DNA from: Pseudomonas campi
GTDB lineage: Bacteria; Pseudomonadota; Gammaproteobacteria; Pseudomonadales; Pseudomonadaceae
DNA length: 64,000 nucleotides
Assembly (NCBI RefSeq): GCF_013200955.2
Contig: NZ_CP053697.2
Span: forward strand, 310,001 to 374,000
Direction: 5' to 3'
Shown: piece after piece, positions 27,016 to 38,605 of the stretch
How positions within the stretch are numbered: the first letter of the stretch is position 1
How the letters are laid out: each line of letters opens with the position of its first letter
Made by a program: the position numbers and the translations under genes
Notes under the pieces: generated by a model
Told to the model about the DNA's origin: nothing
Databases searched by the model: none
Seen by the model: only the letters and a program-made list of their open reading frames with translations

Positions 27016-28047
27016 TCAGATCAGGTTGTTTTCGACGAGGAATACGCCCAGCTCTTCCTGGCTCAGTTTTGGTTCATTCGCCGAGTTGTAGGGGTTGTCG
27101 ACCTGTGTGGAGAGAACGCCCTGATAGCTGTAGTCGATATCGGTGAAGCGCTTCATGATCGCCGGTTTGATGACGAAGTAATGCTCAAGCTCGATGGCGC
27201 GGCCGGTCTCTTCACCGGTCATCAGTTCTTCGTAGAGCTTCTCGCCTGGCTTGACACCAATTTCCTTGATCTCGACGGTGCTCGGGTCCCGGTCGTATTC
27301 GGCCGCCAGCTTGCGGATCATCACTTCGGCAAGATCCTTGATCGAAATGACCGGCATTTTGGTAACGAATACTTCGCCGCCCTTGGCCAACATGGCGGAG
27401 TCGATGATCAGTTGAACCGACTGTTCAACGCTCATGATGAAACGGGTCATTTCGTGGTGAGTCAGGGTCAGCGGGCCGCCCTTGCGCAATTGCTCGCGGA
27501 AGATGGGGATGACCGAACCACGGGAGCCAAGAACGTTACCGAAACGGGTAGAGGCAAAGATGCAGCCGGACTTCTTGAACTCGACGTTGGCGGCGGTGAT
27601 CAGGCGCTCACCCATGAGCTTGGAAGTGCCCATGACGTTGGTCGGGTTAACGGCTTTGTCCGAGCTGGTGAAGATGACCTTCGATACGCCAGCATTAACG
27701 GCAGCCCGCACAACGTTATCGACACCGAGGATGTTGGTTTGCACCGCTTCGTGCGGGACTTGCTCGCAGAGGATGACGTGTTTGAAGGCAGCCGTGTGGA
27801 AGACCAGATCCACGCCTTCCATTTTGCGGGTGAGGGCGGACTCGTCACGGATGTCGCACAAGTAGAAATGCACGTTCGCGTGGTCGCTGTAGGTTTCAGT
27901 CTGGTAGAACAACTCGCTTTCGTTGTTGTCGAGCACGACCAGTTCTTTCACCGCGTACTTGTGCACCAGTTGATGGACCAGTTCCTTGCCCACAGTGCCG
28001 CAGCCACCGGTCACCAGTACTTTCTTGTCTTCGAAAAACATTGTCAT
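27016..28047 (-). CDS. UDP-HexNAc 4,6-dehydratase-like enzyme (CapD/FlaA1/PseB family)
   Basis: 343 residues from ATG 28047, with AGGA 8 bases upstream. The frame continues upstream to 28374 but that part is insertion-sequence code. Features: GGCGTVGKEL Rossmann loop, FHTAAFKHV, TSSDKAVNPTNVMGTSK (the Tyr of ordinary SDRs replaced by Met with Lys kept, as in this family), FGNVLGSRGSV, and KPGEKLYEELM. These enzymes convert UDP-GlcNAc or a similar UDP sugar to a 4-keto-6-deoxy intermediate. It is the first gene of the minus-strand operon, and its upstream control region is limited to 111 bases before the IS30 relic. Confidence 0.85.
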   Translation of the reverse strand: MTMFFEDKKVLVTGGCGTVGKELVHQLVHKYAVKELVVLDNNESELFYQTETYSDHANVHFYLCDIRDESALTRKMEGVDLVFHTAAFKHVILCEQVPHEAVQTNILGVDNVVRAAVNAGVSKVIFTSSDKAVNPTNVMGTSKLMGERLITAANVEFKKSGCIFASTRFGNVLGSRGSVIPIFREQLRKGGPLTLTHHEMTRFIMSVEQSVQLIIDSAMLAKGGEVFVTKMPVISIKDLAEVMIRKLAAEYDRDPSTVEIKEIGVKPGEKLYEELMTGEETGRAIELEHYFVIKPAIMKRFTDIDYSYQGVLSTQVDNPYNSANEPKLSQEELGVFLVENNLI

Positions 28048-28158
28048 GTCGAATTCCTGTGATTCATGCCCTGGAAGCATACTTCTCTTAATTTGGGAGG
28101 CTGCAGAACCTGAGGAAAGCACCGCTATTGACTTGAAGCTGAGCGGTTGCAGGAGCTG

Positions 28159-30452
<2,294 letters not shown>

Positions 30453-30571
30453 CGCCGCGCGAGGAAGTCACGCGGCGCTTTTCCCGCCAGCGGATCATGC
30501 GGCGGATGGCGTCTGATGTGTTAGCTCAGGTAAAGCCTGTCGTTGAAGCTGCGCATGCGGATCGGCGCTAG
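30453..30571 (+). pseudogene. 3' tail of a GT4 glycosyltransferase gene cut off by the IS3 element
   Basis: Directly after the IS3 end, a plus-strand frame encodes PREEVTRRFSRQRIMRRMAS and DVLAQVKP before a TAG at 30569-30571. This aligns with the C-terminus of the GT4 protein at 12802-14025 (PREDFVRCFSRRKIMQDMAH, DVL), with PRE, FSR, IM, MA and DVL in register. The rest of the gene is gone, so only about 38 codons remain. It shows that the locus once had a plus-strand glycosyltransferase here. Confidence 0.75.
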
Positions 30572-30653
30572 AGCGACTTGAAATACTTAAGAGTGAGTCA
30601 GCGCTACTTTGACTGGTTCACAGTGTTAGGTTCTCGGCTCGGGTTGTTCAGGA

Positions 30654-31679
30654 ATGAGTACAGTGTATTTTCGAATTGGCTCGGACAAAGCCGGAACGGT
30701 ATCAATTGCGAACCTTGTTGAAGGTAACTCTGGGGCATTCAGTGCCCATGGAGTTTGTGCGCCGGTACGTAATTGTATATTCCTATTGGAACAGATTCAG
30801 CAAGAGCGGCAGCTTTCTCTGCCCTGCACTTTTATTGAAAAAGATCCTGATAGACGTATGCTCTCGGAAGGCTTCCTTCGTGCATATAAGGCGGGTGAGC
30901 ATGCGCGGTCAGATATTTTCCTTACCACGGAATCGCTGTGGGGAAGATTATCGAAGGCTAGAGTTGATGATGTTCGCAAGGGAGAGCAAGCCCTTCGATT
31001 TCTAGAGGCTTTTCGTGATTTTTTCCGCTCGCATAATTTCAAAATTGTACTGCATCTGCGTCGCATAGACCTCTACTTGGAATCGTTATACAAGCAAGAA
31101 GTCAAAGCAGCGCGCACAGTAAGCTGGGACGTGCTTCGTGAGAAAACTTCTGCCGTTCGGGCCTTTGCTTTTTTTCGCTTATTAGAGCAGTGCTTTGGTC
31201 CTGAAAATATCATTGTGCGGCCTTTCGAACGATCCCAGCTTTATAAGCAATGTGCTGTGCAGGACATGCTGAAAATCATGGGCCTGGCAGACTATGCCCA
31301 TGAATTCAGCGTGGTGCATGGCAATGAGGGACTGCATCGCGATCTTATGGAGACGCTCATTCACATGAATGCGCGCCATGGGAAGGTTGCCTCCAATTCG
31401 GCACTGTTGTCTGTAAGCAGTCGCTTGAAGAGTGAGTTTGATTTCAAGGACGTCGGTAGCATCTTGGATATCCAAACGCGCTACGAACTCTTAGAGGAAT
31501 ATAAGGAGTTCTACCAGTATTTGGCTGGTAACTATGCGAAGCAAGATTCATTGTTTCTCGAAGAAATCCCTAGCGATCAGCATTTAAGCTATAGCCTTTC
31601 GTCAGAGCGTGCCGCTCTTATCGAGCGGCTGGTTTTTCAAGCGGCACAGGCAGAGGCCGTTGTGTGCTCCGCGCATTGA
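30654..31679 (+). CDS. sulfotransferase-like protein
   Basis: 341 residues. An N-terminal strand-loop-helix VYFRIGSDKAGTVSIANLV occupies the place of the PAPS 5'-phosphosulfate loop (Lys and following small residues kept, second Thr/Ser position altered). KIVLHLRRIDLYLESLYKQ near 130-150 corresponds to the 3'-phosphate segment of the protein at 3213. No signal peptide or membrane helix is visible. Similarity to the other three sulfotransferase-like proteins is low. The AT-rich composition resembles the next gene. The gene stands alone between an IS element and a convergent acyltransferase gene. Confidence 0.6.
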   Translation: MSTVYFRIGSDKAGTVSIANLVEGNSGAFSAHGVCAPVRNCIFLLEQIQQERQLSLPCTFIEKDPDRRMLSEGFLRAYKAGEHARSDIFLTTESLWGRLSKARVDDVRKGEQALRFLEAFRDFFRSHNFKIVLHLRRIDLYLESLYKQEVKAARTVSWDVLREKTSAVRAFAFFRLLEQCFGPENIIVRPFERSQLYKQCAVQDMLKIMGLADYAHEFSVVHGNEGLHRDLMETLIHMNARHGKVASNSALLSVSSRLKSEFDFKDVGSILDIQTRYELLEEYKEFYQYLAGNYAKQDSLFLEEIPSDQHLSYSLSSERAALIERLVFQAAQAEAVVCSAH

Positions 31680-32087
31680 TTATGAGCGCCCCGGCAGATA
31701 GCCCCGTTTACTGGTAAGCCAGCCATCTTTAGTATTACGAGGGAGGGCATAGCTGATAATCCAATCTGTATAGATACGTCTGGTCTTATTGCCTGCGGGT
31801 AATAACCAGTCGTTCGGCATGGTGCGTATTTGCGCGCTGTCGCCTCAGTATGCATGCGTCGATAATCACAGAACCTGACCGTCGCTGAGCAGTTTGCCAG
31901 TTAAATGGGCGGCATTATTCTTCGCTGTTGCTGGGCGGGTAGTGCAGCAGTAAGTGTGATTGGCTTTAGGGCGTATGACGCCCAGCACCCTGCCGGGTTT
32001 ACTTCGGTAAGAGTCATTATATTTTTCCGTAAGTGATGCGCTTTTATAGGTGTTGTAAAGTGATGGTTAGTTGGTTTTCGATTTGCT
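31680..32087. other. intergenic region between convergent genes
   Basis: 408 bases with no supported gene. The only structure I see is a perfect GGGCGT/ACGCCC hairpin with a 3-base loop at about 31969-31983, not followed by a T-run, which could still stop transcription from either side in a Rho-dependent way. Confidence 0.5.
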
Positions 32088-34262
32088 CTAGTTGGTTCGT
32101 TTTTCTTGAGTAGCGCTCAGCTGGGCTTCGCTAGTGGGTGTGCTGGTATTCTGAGAGAAAGGGAAGTCAGGAAATTTTTCCCACTCTTTGGCAACCCAGA
32201 GTGAGCCGAACTTGTTTAGATGATTTGTGTCATCAAACAACCTTGTGTCGTAAGCGAATTTATTGCAGCTTCTTAGCTTGTGATCGCAGAATAGATCTAT
32301 CGAGACAACGGTTAACGTGTTTTTTATACCGTGCGCAGCAGCATTTCTCAGCGTTGAGTCGACAAAGGCCCCGCGTGCGATGATTTCGGAGTACGGGTCA
32401 ATGTTGCATCTGCGTTGGATGGAGTCATTGTCAAAGATGTAGCGAGGCACCTCATCGCAGCCCTTGAGTGGTTTGCTGCTAAGCGGAGGTTGGCCAAATA
32501 TAATTGGCGTCATTCCATTCTTGGTAATGATTTTGGTTGTGTATTGAAGTCCGTTTACAAAGTTTTCCTTAGACGTATCTGTGTTAAGAGGTAGTGGGTT
32601 TTTGTTCGATACCAGTAGGTTTTTGCGTAGGGTTGTCCCATTGAAATTTTCATGGTTAAACATCCAGTTCCATCGGCTAGATAGGATGACGTAGTCAAAT
32701 TCGCCACTGTGTTTGTTGATAAAGCTTTCCCATGTCTTTATTTGCTCCCTGCACGCGATCTGTTTGGGTGGATCGTTAAGCCTTTCAATGTTGTAAATTT
32801 TGTAATGGCCAAATATAGGTGGGCAACCTGTGAATGTGTATGTGGTCCACTCTACATGGTATTTCGAGACGTAATATTTTCCCATCGAACTGAGGTGGCT
32901 TGCATGCGAGTCACCTAGAACCAAAACTTTCTTTTGGGGCGCGACAGTGCGGGGTGCCATGGTTTTTAGTGTGGCCCAAGGATTTTCTATTTTGATGTTG
33001 TATTTGTTTTCTATATTTTTAATGTTTTCTTTGTAGGTAAAGAAAGGTGGGTTCTTGTTGGCTTCTATTCTGCCAGGTATCCCATTGCTGTGAGCGATAG
33101 CGCTTAGCAGAGAGAAAAATAATAATGATGCGTACACGAAGATTGAAGAGATGCGTTGCTGTGCATGTGTTTTTTGGTTCTCAAATAAGCGATAGGATAT
33201 TTCGGCCAAGCTAAAGGTCAGGGCTAGTGCTATCGCTGCGGATGCCAATGTGGGTGTTTTGAATTGATAGAAACCGAGATAAACAATCACCGGCCAGTGC
33301 ATTAAATACAAGGAATAGCTTCTATCGCCAATAAAGGTAAGTGGTACGAAAAAACCATGGCTGTAAGTTGGGTATTTGCTCTCTCCCGTGATCAAAAAGA
33401 CAAGAGTTGCTGCGCAGATGACAAATATTGAGGGTTCAGTCCACTGTGGCAAGCTGCTGCCCAAAGCTATTAATAGGCAAATGATTGAGAAAAGCGCGCA
33501 GGAAATTATAGTGCGGGCCTTTGGTTTTAACGCTAGTGGGCCCGTCAGCCAGATTGCATAGGCCCCCAGTATGCCGAGGGAAAGTTGATAGGCGCGGGAG
33601 GACAGTAGGAAGAAGTTCAGGGATTCACGGATGTCGTCAAGAGCAAGACTTTTTGCCCAGCTGGTTTCAGATAAATATGTGCTTCCCTGCAGGTGAACCC
33701 AGATGGATGCAAAGAAAATGATGCACCACGTGGTGAAAAAAGTTGTTGATAGACGCTTTTGAAAAAATATGAGGAGCGAAGCGATTGACGCAAAAAGTAG
33801 ATAAAATTGTTCTTCTACTGAAAGTGACCAGGTGTGAAGGAGTGGTAGCGTGTCGAGCGGGGCGGAAAAGTAATTGGTCTGCGTAAAAAAATATATATTG
33901 GATACACCGCTCAATGCGTATATCGCAGAATAGGCTAGTGCTTTTAGTTCGCTTGGTGGATAAATAAGGATTCCCGCTGCTGTGGTGAGGAATAGCATAA
34001 AAAGCAGAGGAGGAAAGAGTCGATTAATGCGCCTTTCCAGGAAGCTCGTCCCCGAAAAAATTACTCCCCCGCTTTGTCTTATAAGAATGCCTCGGGTTAT
34101 CACGTAGCCACTTATAACGAAAAATATATCAACTCCTACGTAGCCGAAGGGTAGGTAGTTTTCATTTAAGTGAAAGAATATTACGGAGAGTACTGCCAGG
34201 GCTCGAATTATCTGAATGTCGCGGCGCTTTGTGACTGGGGCGCTTGAAATGTTGGTGGGCAT
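32088..34262 (-). CDS. OafA-type O-acyltransferase with SGNH domain
   Basis: 724 residues. The acyltransferase-3 membrane domain (about 10-370) opens with RDIQIIRALAVLSVIFFHLN and has the SFLERRINRLFPPL motif. The SGNH periplasmic domain has VLVLGDSHASHLS near 446 and DDTNHLNKFG near 680, so Ser, Asp and His are all present. Length is ordinary for the family. It is distinct from the protein at 10202, lacks its extra C-terminal module, and is far more AT-rich. It probably transfers acetyl groups to a polysaccharide sugar. Confidence 0.88.
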   Translation of the reverse strand: MPTNISSAPVTKRRDIQIIRALAVLSVIFFHLNENYLPFGYVGVDIFFVISGYVITRGILIRQSGGVIFSGTSFLERRINRLFPPLLFMLFLTTAAGILIYPPSELKALAYSAIYALSGVSNIYFFTQTNYFSAPLDTLPLLHTWSLSVEEQFYLLFASIASLLIFFQKRLSTTFFTTWCIIFFASIWVHLQGSTYLSETSWAKSLALDDIRESLNFFLLSSRAYQLSLGILGAYAIWLTGPLALKPKARTIISCALFSIICLLIALGSSLPQWTEPSIFVICAATLVFLITGESKYPTYSHGFFVPLTFIGDRSYSLYLMHWPVIVYLGFYQFKTPTLASAAIALALTFSLAEISYRLFENQKTHAQQRISSIFVYASLLFFSLLSAIAHSNGIPGRIEANKNPPFFTYKENIKNIENKYNIKIENPWATLKTMAPRTVAPQKKVLVLGDSHASHLSSMGKYYVSKYHVEWTTYTFTGCPPIFGHYKIYNIERLNDPPKQIACREQIKTWESFINKHSGEFDYVILSSRWNWMFNHENFNGTTLRKNLLVSNKNPLPLNTDTSKENFVNGLQYTTKIITKNGMTPIIFGQPPLSSKPLKGCDEVPRYIFDNDSIQRRCNIDPYSEIIARGAFVDSTLRNAAAHGIKNTLTVVSIDLFCDHKLRSCNKFAYDTRLFDDTNHLNKFGSLWVAKEWEKFPDFPFSQNTSTPTSEAQLSATQEKRTN

Positions 34263-34714
34263 AAGGTTGAGCCTGAATTATTGAGCCAGTGCCCGGACAG
34301 CGTCCGGCGCTTTAATCAGTTGCAGCGTTTAGGGTTAAAGGTACTTGGCAAAGAGTTGGGTTGCACAGGGGCTTTTTCATCTGATATCAGCTCCGAGCTG
34401 ATCTACTTTCACGCGGTGTCAGATTGGTTGGGGCTGCGGCAATTGGCCGGTCTTGGCAATAGCGCATTAACGACAGCCTCTCCGCCATCAGGCGTCATGG
34501 TTTTAGTGTGATAACCCAGCTGATTTAGTATGCATTTGCTCGACATTGTTGCGCCAGATCGCGTGGTCTTTCTGCGTCGCTCGGTGCTTCGTGGTGGCCT
34601 CAGCTCTTTGAGGCGATGAGGTTATGAGAAATACCACGGCGGCCCCCCTGAAGTTCTAGAGCGTCTGGGGGGATGGTTCTGGAGCTCTACCCCTGCTTTG
34701 GGCAAGTGTTGAGC
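34263..34714. other. intergenic region before tRNA-Thr
   Basis: 452 bases with no gene I can support. A frame at 34281-34511 exists but shows no recognisable motif, and its sole upstream feature is the acyltransferase start region. A six-base CCCCCC/GGGGGG inverted repeat (34643-34672, 18-base loop) is present. A promoter for the acyltransferase gene may lie here, but I found no convincing -35/-10 pair. Confidence 0.4.
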
Positions 34715-34758
34715 ACAAACGAAAAAGGCCCACCCTAAGGTGAGCCTTTTTCGTTTGT
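34715..34758 (-). terminator. Rho-independent terminator of tRNA-Thr
   Basis: A 15-base inverted repeat (ACAAACGAAAAAGGC and its complement) encloses a further CACC/GGTG stem. A run of five A on the plus strand supplies the U-tract in the minus direction. It begins two bases after the tRNA CCA end and should also work in the opposite direction. Confidence 0.85.
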
Positions 34759-34759
34759 G

Positions 34760-34835
<76 letters not shown>

Positions 34836-34845
34836 AAGGGCGGCC

Positions 34846-34873
34846 ATTATAGCTATTGGCGCCAGAGAGTAAA
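34846..34873 (-). promoter_or_regulatory. sigma-70 promoter of tRNA-Thr
   Basis: On the minus strand a perfect -10 TATAAT (34846-34851) lies 10 bases before the tRNA. A -35 TTTACT (34868-34873) sits 16 bases further upstream. Confidence 0.7.
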
Positions 34874-35099
34874 CCCGTTGCGATGCAGAAGAAATGGGGG
34901 CTGGCTATCAGCAGCAATTTGCTTATGCACAATGACGAGGCGTGTCTGGTGCGCTGGGGTGAGTTTTGTGCGGCAGATCGCAGATGGCTATAACGCGCTG
35001 TTTTTTATCGACTTTTAATTTTGTTCAAGAAAGCGACAGCTGCCTGAGAGGCTGAAGCCGTGGGCTCTGGGGCGAGTTCTGCAGAATCTACTCACAGAG

Positions 35100-35108
35100 T
35101 TATCCACA
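35100..35108 (+). promoter_or_regulatory. perfect DnaA-box sequence in an inverted repeat
   Basis: TTATCCACA matches the DnaA-box consensus exactly and forms an ATCCACA/TGTGGAT hairpin with bases 35114-35120. It lies just past the stop of the methyltransferase gene. A single box is not an origin; the hairpin may simply end that transcript. Confidence 0.35.
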
Positions 35109-35126
35109 GCTTTTGTGGATGGCTTG

Positions 35127-36362
35127 TCAGGTGCGTTCGGCGAGCAGCAGCAGGTTGCGTGGGCTGAGCTGGTAGCTGCAGAAGCTGCCCAGTTGCACGC
35201 TGTAGCCCTGTGCTTCGAGATACAGGGCGCGATCGAGCAGCAGCCAGAGTTCCAGGGGGCGACGGAACAGGTTGCGCAGCAGTTCGAGGTTGCGCACCTG
35301 AGCCAGGCGTTGCCAGCCCTGGGCTTCGAGATGCTGCCAGTCGCGCGGCGCGGGTAATGGCAGCTCCTTGAGGGCGGCAAGGTCGCGGCAGTAGTCGGCG
35401 AAGTCTTTGGCCAGCCAGCTGACCGGCAGTGAGGGGGTTGGCAGGTACTGGTCGCTGCCGCGCAGTTGCCGCTGCAGCAGGTCGAATGCCAGGCGCCAGG
35501 CCATGGACTGGTCGCGCTGGCGACGGACGCGTTGGCCGGCCGTGACGGTTTCGCTGAGTGGTAGGCCCAGGTCGTCGCGTGACAGCTGCAAGGTCGAGTT
35601 CTGCGCCGGGCTGGAGAGCGGCTGGTAGTGCGCGGCCTGGATGCGGTTGTAGCAGCACGGCGCCACCGCCAGTTGCTTGCAGCCCTTGGCACTGGCCAGT
35701 TGCAGCAGGCGCACATGCAGGTCGCCGCAGGCGTGCAGGGCCACTGGGCTGTGTTCGCTGAGCAGTTTGTTTGCGGCATCGGCGGCCAGCACATCCTGTT
35801 GCTGGTGCAGGGCCGGAAGTTGCAGGCGCGCGCTTAGTTGCTGGCCGGCGGCGACCAGTTGCGGGTCGTATTCCAGGCAGGTCAGTGCGCTGCCGTCGTG
35901 GGCCAGCAGGCGGCCGAGGTGGCCTTTGCCGGCGCACCAGTCGAGCCAGTGGCTGGGCGGCTGGCGAAAGTGCAGGCGGCTGGCGAAGGCTTCGATCTGC
36001 TGCCATTTACGTCCTGGCACATCCACCGAATAGCGCGCCGGCAGGCTTGCCAGGGTTATGCCCGGCAACTCGCCGAGCTCGCTCAGCTGCAGTGCTGTAC
36101 GCGCCAGTTGTGGGAAGGGCGCGGGAGCGTCGAGCAGGTGTGGCTGGTTGTGGCTGGCTTCGGCCTGCTCCAGGCTGCGCGCGCGCAGCCATTGGGCTAG
36201 CTCAGGGTGGTCGAGCTCCCAGGGCAGGCTCAGGCTGGTGAAGGGTTTGGGGCGCCACAACGCTTGGTGGGCGACGAGAAAATCGTCCAAGGCCTGGAAG
36301 CGGGTCAGCAGGTCGGAACCGGTCAGCGGCATGGTGTGGGCGCAGGCAGGAGGTGTGGCCAT
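35127..36362 (-). CDS. SAM-dependent methyltransferase (Methyltransf_32-like)
   Basis: 411 residues; a shorter form from ATG 36332 is also possible. The SAM site is WLDWCAGKGHLGRLLA near residue 140, followed by LTCLEYDPQLV and ALHACGDLHVRLL. Then comes VAPCCYNRI, a Cys-Cys-Tyr motif typical of the GSTCD/METTL25-type group. The substrate is not known; relatives are linked to RNA or protein methylation without firm assignment. It follows the ABC permease gene by 39 bases and may share its transcript. It is cytosolic, with no membrane segment. Confidence 0.8.
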   Translation of the reverse strand: MATPPACAHTMPLTGSDLLTRFQALDDFLVAHQALWRPKPFTSLSLPWELDHPELAQWLRARSLEQAEASHNQPHLLDAPAPFPQLARTALQLSELGELPGITLASLPARYSVDVPGRKWQQIEAFASRLHFRQPPSHWLDWCAGKGHLGRLLAHDGSALTCLEYDPQLVAAGQQLSARLQLPALHQQQDVLAADAANKLLSEHSPVALHACGDLHVRLLQLASAKGCKQLAVAPCCYNRIQAAHYQPLSSPAQNSTLQLSRDDLGLPLSETVTAGQRVRRQRDQSMAWRLAFDLLQRQLRGSDQYLPTPSLPVSWLAKDFADYCRDLAALKELPLPAPRDWQHLEAQGWQRLAQVRNLELLRNLFRRPLELWLLLDRALYLEAQGYSVQLGSFCSYQLSPRNLLLLAERT

Positions 36363-36401
36363 TCTAACTGCTGCCCTCCCGGCTGGGAGGGCGTACAGGA
36401 T

Positions 36402-37091
36402 TTAGCGGCCCTGGCAGGCATCTACCCGCAAGCGGCGCTCCAGCAGCTTGAAGCCGCGCACCAGGACGTAGGCGATGACCAGGTAGAACATCCCGGCGGC
36501 GAAGAAGATCTCCACCGGCAGGTAGGTGCGGGCGATGATGGTGCGTGCCATGCCGGTCAGCTCGAGCAGGGTCACGGTGCTGGCCAGGGCGCTGGCCTTG
36601 AGCATCAGGATCACTTCGTTGCTGTAGGCCGGCAGGCCGATGCGCGCAGCGCGCGGCAGGATGATGTAGAGCATCGCCTGCGCCCGCGACATGCCCAGGG
36701 CGCGCGCCGCTTCGATCTCGCCCGGTGGCACGGCCTGGATCGCGCCGCGCAGGATCTCGGCGATATAGGCGGCGGTGTGCATGGTCATGGTCAGGATCGC
36801 GCACCAGTAAGGATCGCGCAGATAGGGCCAGAGCGGGCCGTTGCGCACGATGTCGAACTGCGCCACGCCGTAGTAGACGAGGAACAGCTGCACCAGCAGC
36901 GGTGTGCCACGGAAGAAGAAGATGTAGCCGTAGGGCAGGGCGCGCACGTACCAGTGCCGCGAGGCGCGGGCGATGCCCATGGGCAGGGCGAGGATCAGCC
37001 CGGCGATAACGGCGATGGCGACCAGCTCGAGGGTCAGCCAGGCACCTTCGAGCAGTTTGGGCAGGTATTTGACGATGACTTCCCAGTTCAC
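36402..37091 (-). CDS. polar amino-acid ABC transporter permease (HisM/ArtM type)
   Basis: 229 residues with about five membrane helices. The cytoplasmic coupling loop EIEAARALGMSRAQAMLYII matches the EAA motif, and FFFRGTPLLVQLFLVYYG is typical of the HisM/GlnP family. It pairs with the permease at 37088, which it overlaps by four bases. The substrate is likely a basic or other polar amino acid. Confidence 0.9.
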   Translation of the reverse strand: MNWEVIVKYLPKLLEGAWLTLELVAIAVIAGLILALPMGIARASRHWYVRALPYGYIFFFRGTPLLVQLFLVYYGVAQFDIVRNGPLWPYLRDPYWCAILTMTMHTAAYIAEILRGAIQAVPPGEIEAARALGMSRAQAMLYIILPRAARIGLPAYSNEVILMLKASALASTVTLLELTGMARTIIARTYLPVEIFFAAGMFYLVIAYVLVRGFKLLERRLRVDACQGR

Positions 37092-37783
37092 GACGCGCTC
37101 CTGACAAAACCGCGGCTAGAGCGTTTCTCGAGGAAATGCATGCCGATCATGGCGAGGACGGTCAGCCCCAGGTAGATGAAGGCGGCGACCAGGAAGAAGG
37201 TGAAGGGTTCCTTGCTGGCGGTCACGGCGATCTGCGCACGGCGCATGATTTCTTCCAGGCCGATGACCGAGACCAGGGCGGTGTCCTTCATCAGGATCAT
37301 GAACAGGTTACCGAGGCCCGGCAGGGCAATGCGCCACATCTGCGGCAGGATCAGCCGCCAGAAGATCCGGGGACTGGACAGGCCAAGGGCCTGGCCGGCT
37401 TCGCGGTGGCCCTTGGGGATGGCCAGGATGGCGCCGCGGAACACCTCGGTGGCGTAGGCGCCGAAACACAGGCCGAGGGCGATGGTGCCGGCGGCGAAGG
37501 CGTTCAGTTCGAGGTCGGGTTTGCCCAAGGCTTCACCGATGCTGCGCATCAGGTTGACCGTGCCGAAGTAGATCAGCAGGACCCAGAGCAGTTCGGGCAC
37601 GCCGCGAACGATGGTCGAGTAGCTGCCACCAAGCCATTGCAGCGGCTTGTGCGGCGAAGTCTTGGCCAGGGCGCCGAGCAGGCCGAGCACAAGGCCCAGG
37701 CACAGCGCGGAAAGCGCCAACTGGATGGTCATCAGCGCGCCAGCCAGCAGGGCCGGGCCGAATCCGTGGAGGTCGAAGATCAT
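37088..37783 (-). CDS. polar amino-acid ABC transporter permease (HisQ/ArtQ type)
   Basis: 231 residues and about five membrane helices, with IVRGVPELLWVLLIYFG, the loop GHREAGQALGLSSPRIFWRL (EAA motif), and PGLGNLFMILMKDTALVS. It forms a heterodimer with the HisM-type permease. It lies 55 bases after the binding-protein gene in a single operon. Confidence 0.9.
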   Translation of the reverse strand: MIFDLHGFGPALLAGALMTIQLALSALCLGLVLGLLGALAKTSPHKPLQWLGGSYSTIVRGVPELLWVLLIYFGTVNLMRSIGEALGKPDLELNAFAAGTIALGLCFGAYATEVFRGAILAIPKGHREAGQALGLSSPRIFWRLILPQMWRIALPGLGNLFMILMKDTALVSVIGLEEIMRRAQIAVTASKEPFTFFLVAAFIYLGLTVLAMIGMHFLEKRSSRGFVRSAS

Positions 37784-37838
37784 CTGAGGACTACTGCGAG
37801 GAATGACCGCCGCCCGGTGGGGCGGCGGTCAGGCGGCA

Positions 37839-38591
37839 TCAATAGATGCTGAACGGGAAGTACTTGTCGTTGATCTGCTTGTAGGTACCGTCGGCGACGA
37901 TTTCCTTCAGGGCAGCGTTCAGCTTCTCACGCAGCGGGTCGCCCTTGCGCACGGCAATGGCGATCTTGTCGTTGTCGAAGACCGGCTCGCCCTTGAACTC
38001 GAAGTCCTTGCCGGCGTCGCTCTTCAGCCATTCCCAGTTGACGAACTTGTCAGCCAGTACGCCGTCGAGGCGGCCAGAGGACAGGTCGAGATAGGCGTTT
38101 TCCTGGGTGTCGTAGAGTTTGATCTCGACCACGCCGTCCAGGTTGTCTTCCAGCCAGGTGCCGGCGATGGTGGCGCGCTGGGCACCGATGACCTTGCCTT
38201 TCAGGCTGACTTTGTCAGCTTTCAGATCGGAGGCTTTCGGGGCGATGAACTGCAGCTTGTTGGTGTAGTAGGCGTCGGTGAAGTCGACCGCTGCCTTGCG
38301 CTCTTCGGTGATCGACATGGAGGCGGCGAGGAAGTCGAACTTCTTCGCGTTCAGGGCCGGGATGATGCCGTCCCAGTCGGAGGTGACCACTTCGCACTCG
38401 GCCGCCATCTTGGCGCACAGGGCCTTGGCGATTTCCACGTCGAAGCCGCCGACCTGGCCGCTGGCGTCGATCAGGTTGAAGGGTGGGTAGGCGCCTTCGG
38501 TGCCGATTTTCAGTTTGTCCGCGGCGATTGCACTGGTGCCGAAGGCCAGGGTGGCGACTGCGGCAAGCAGGATCTTCTTATAGTTCTGCAT
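37839..38591 (-). CDS. periplasmic amino-acid-binding protein (HisJ/ArgT family)
   Basis: 250 residues with a Sec signal peptide (KKILLAAVATLAFG, cleavage near AIAA-DK). The SBP_bac_3 signature is GTEGAYPPFNLIDASG followed by GFDVEIAKALC, and the ligand-site stretch is DFLAASMSITEERKAAVDFT. The closest type is lysine/arginine/ornithine or histidine binding proteins. Exact ligand preference cannot be read from the sequence. Confidence 0.9.
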   Translation of the reverse strand: MQNYKKILLAAVATLAFGTSAIAADKLKIGTEGAYPPFNLIDASGQVGGFDVEIAKALCAKMAAECEVVTSDWDGIIPALNAKKFDFLAASMSITEERKAAVDFTDAYYTNKLQFIAPKASDLKADKVSLKGKVIGAQRATIAGTWLEDNLDGVVEIKLYDTQENAYLDLSSGRLDGVLADKFVNWEWLKSDAGKDFEFKGEPVFDNDKIAIAVRKGDPLREKLNAALKEIVADGTYKQINDKYFPFSIY

Positions 38592-38605
38592 CGTATTGCT
38601 CCGTG

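Noticed and set aside
25868..27091. 407-codon plus-strand frame
   Set aside because: It is antisense to the SQD1-like gene and part of the dehydratase gene, both with clear family motifs; its His/Val/Asp-rich protein has no recognisable motif.
34281..34511. 76-codon plus-strand ORF
   Set aside because: No ribosome site, no recognisable motif, and located in a divergent/regulatory spacer.
35100..35120. Replication origin
   Set aside because: Only one DnaA box and no AT-rich unwinding region or dnaA/gidA-type neighbours.
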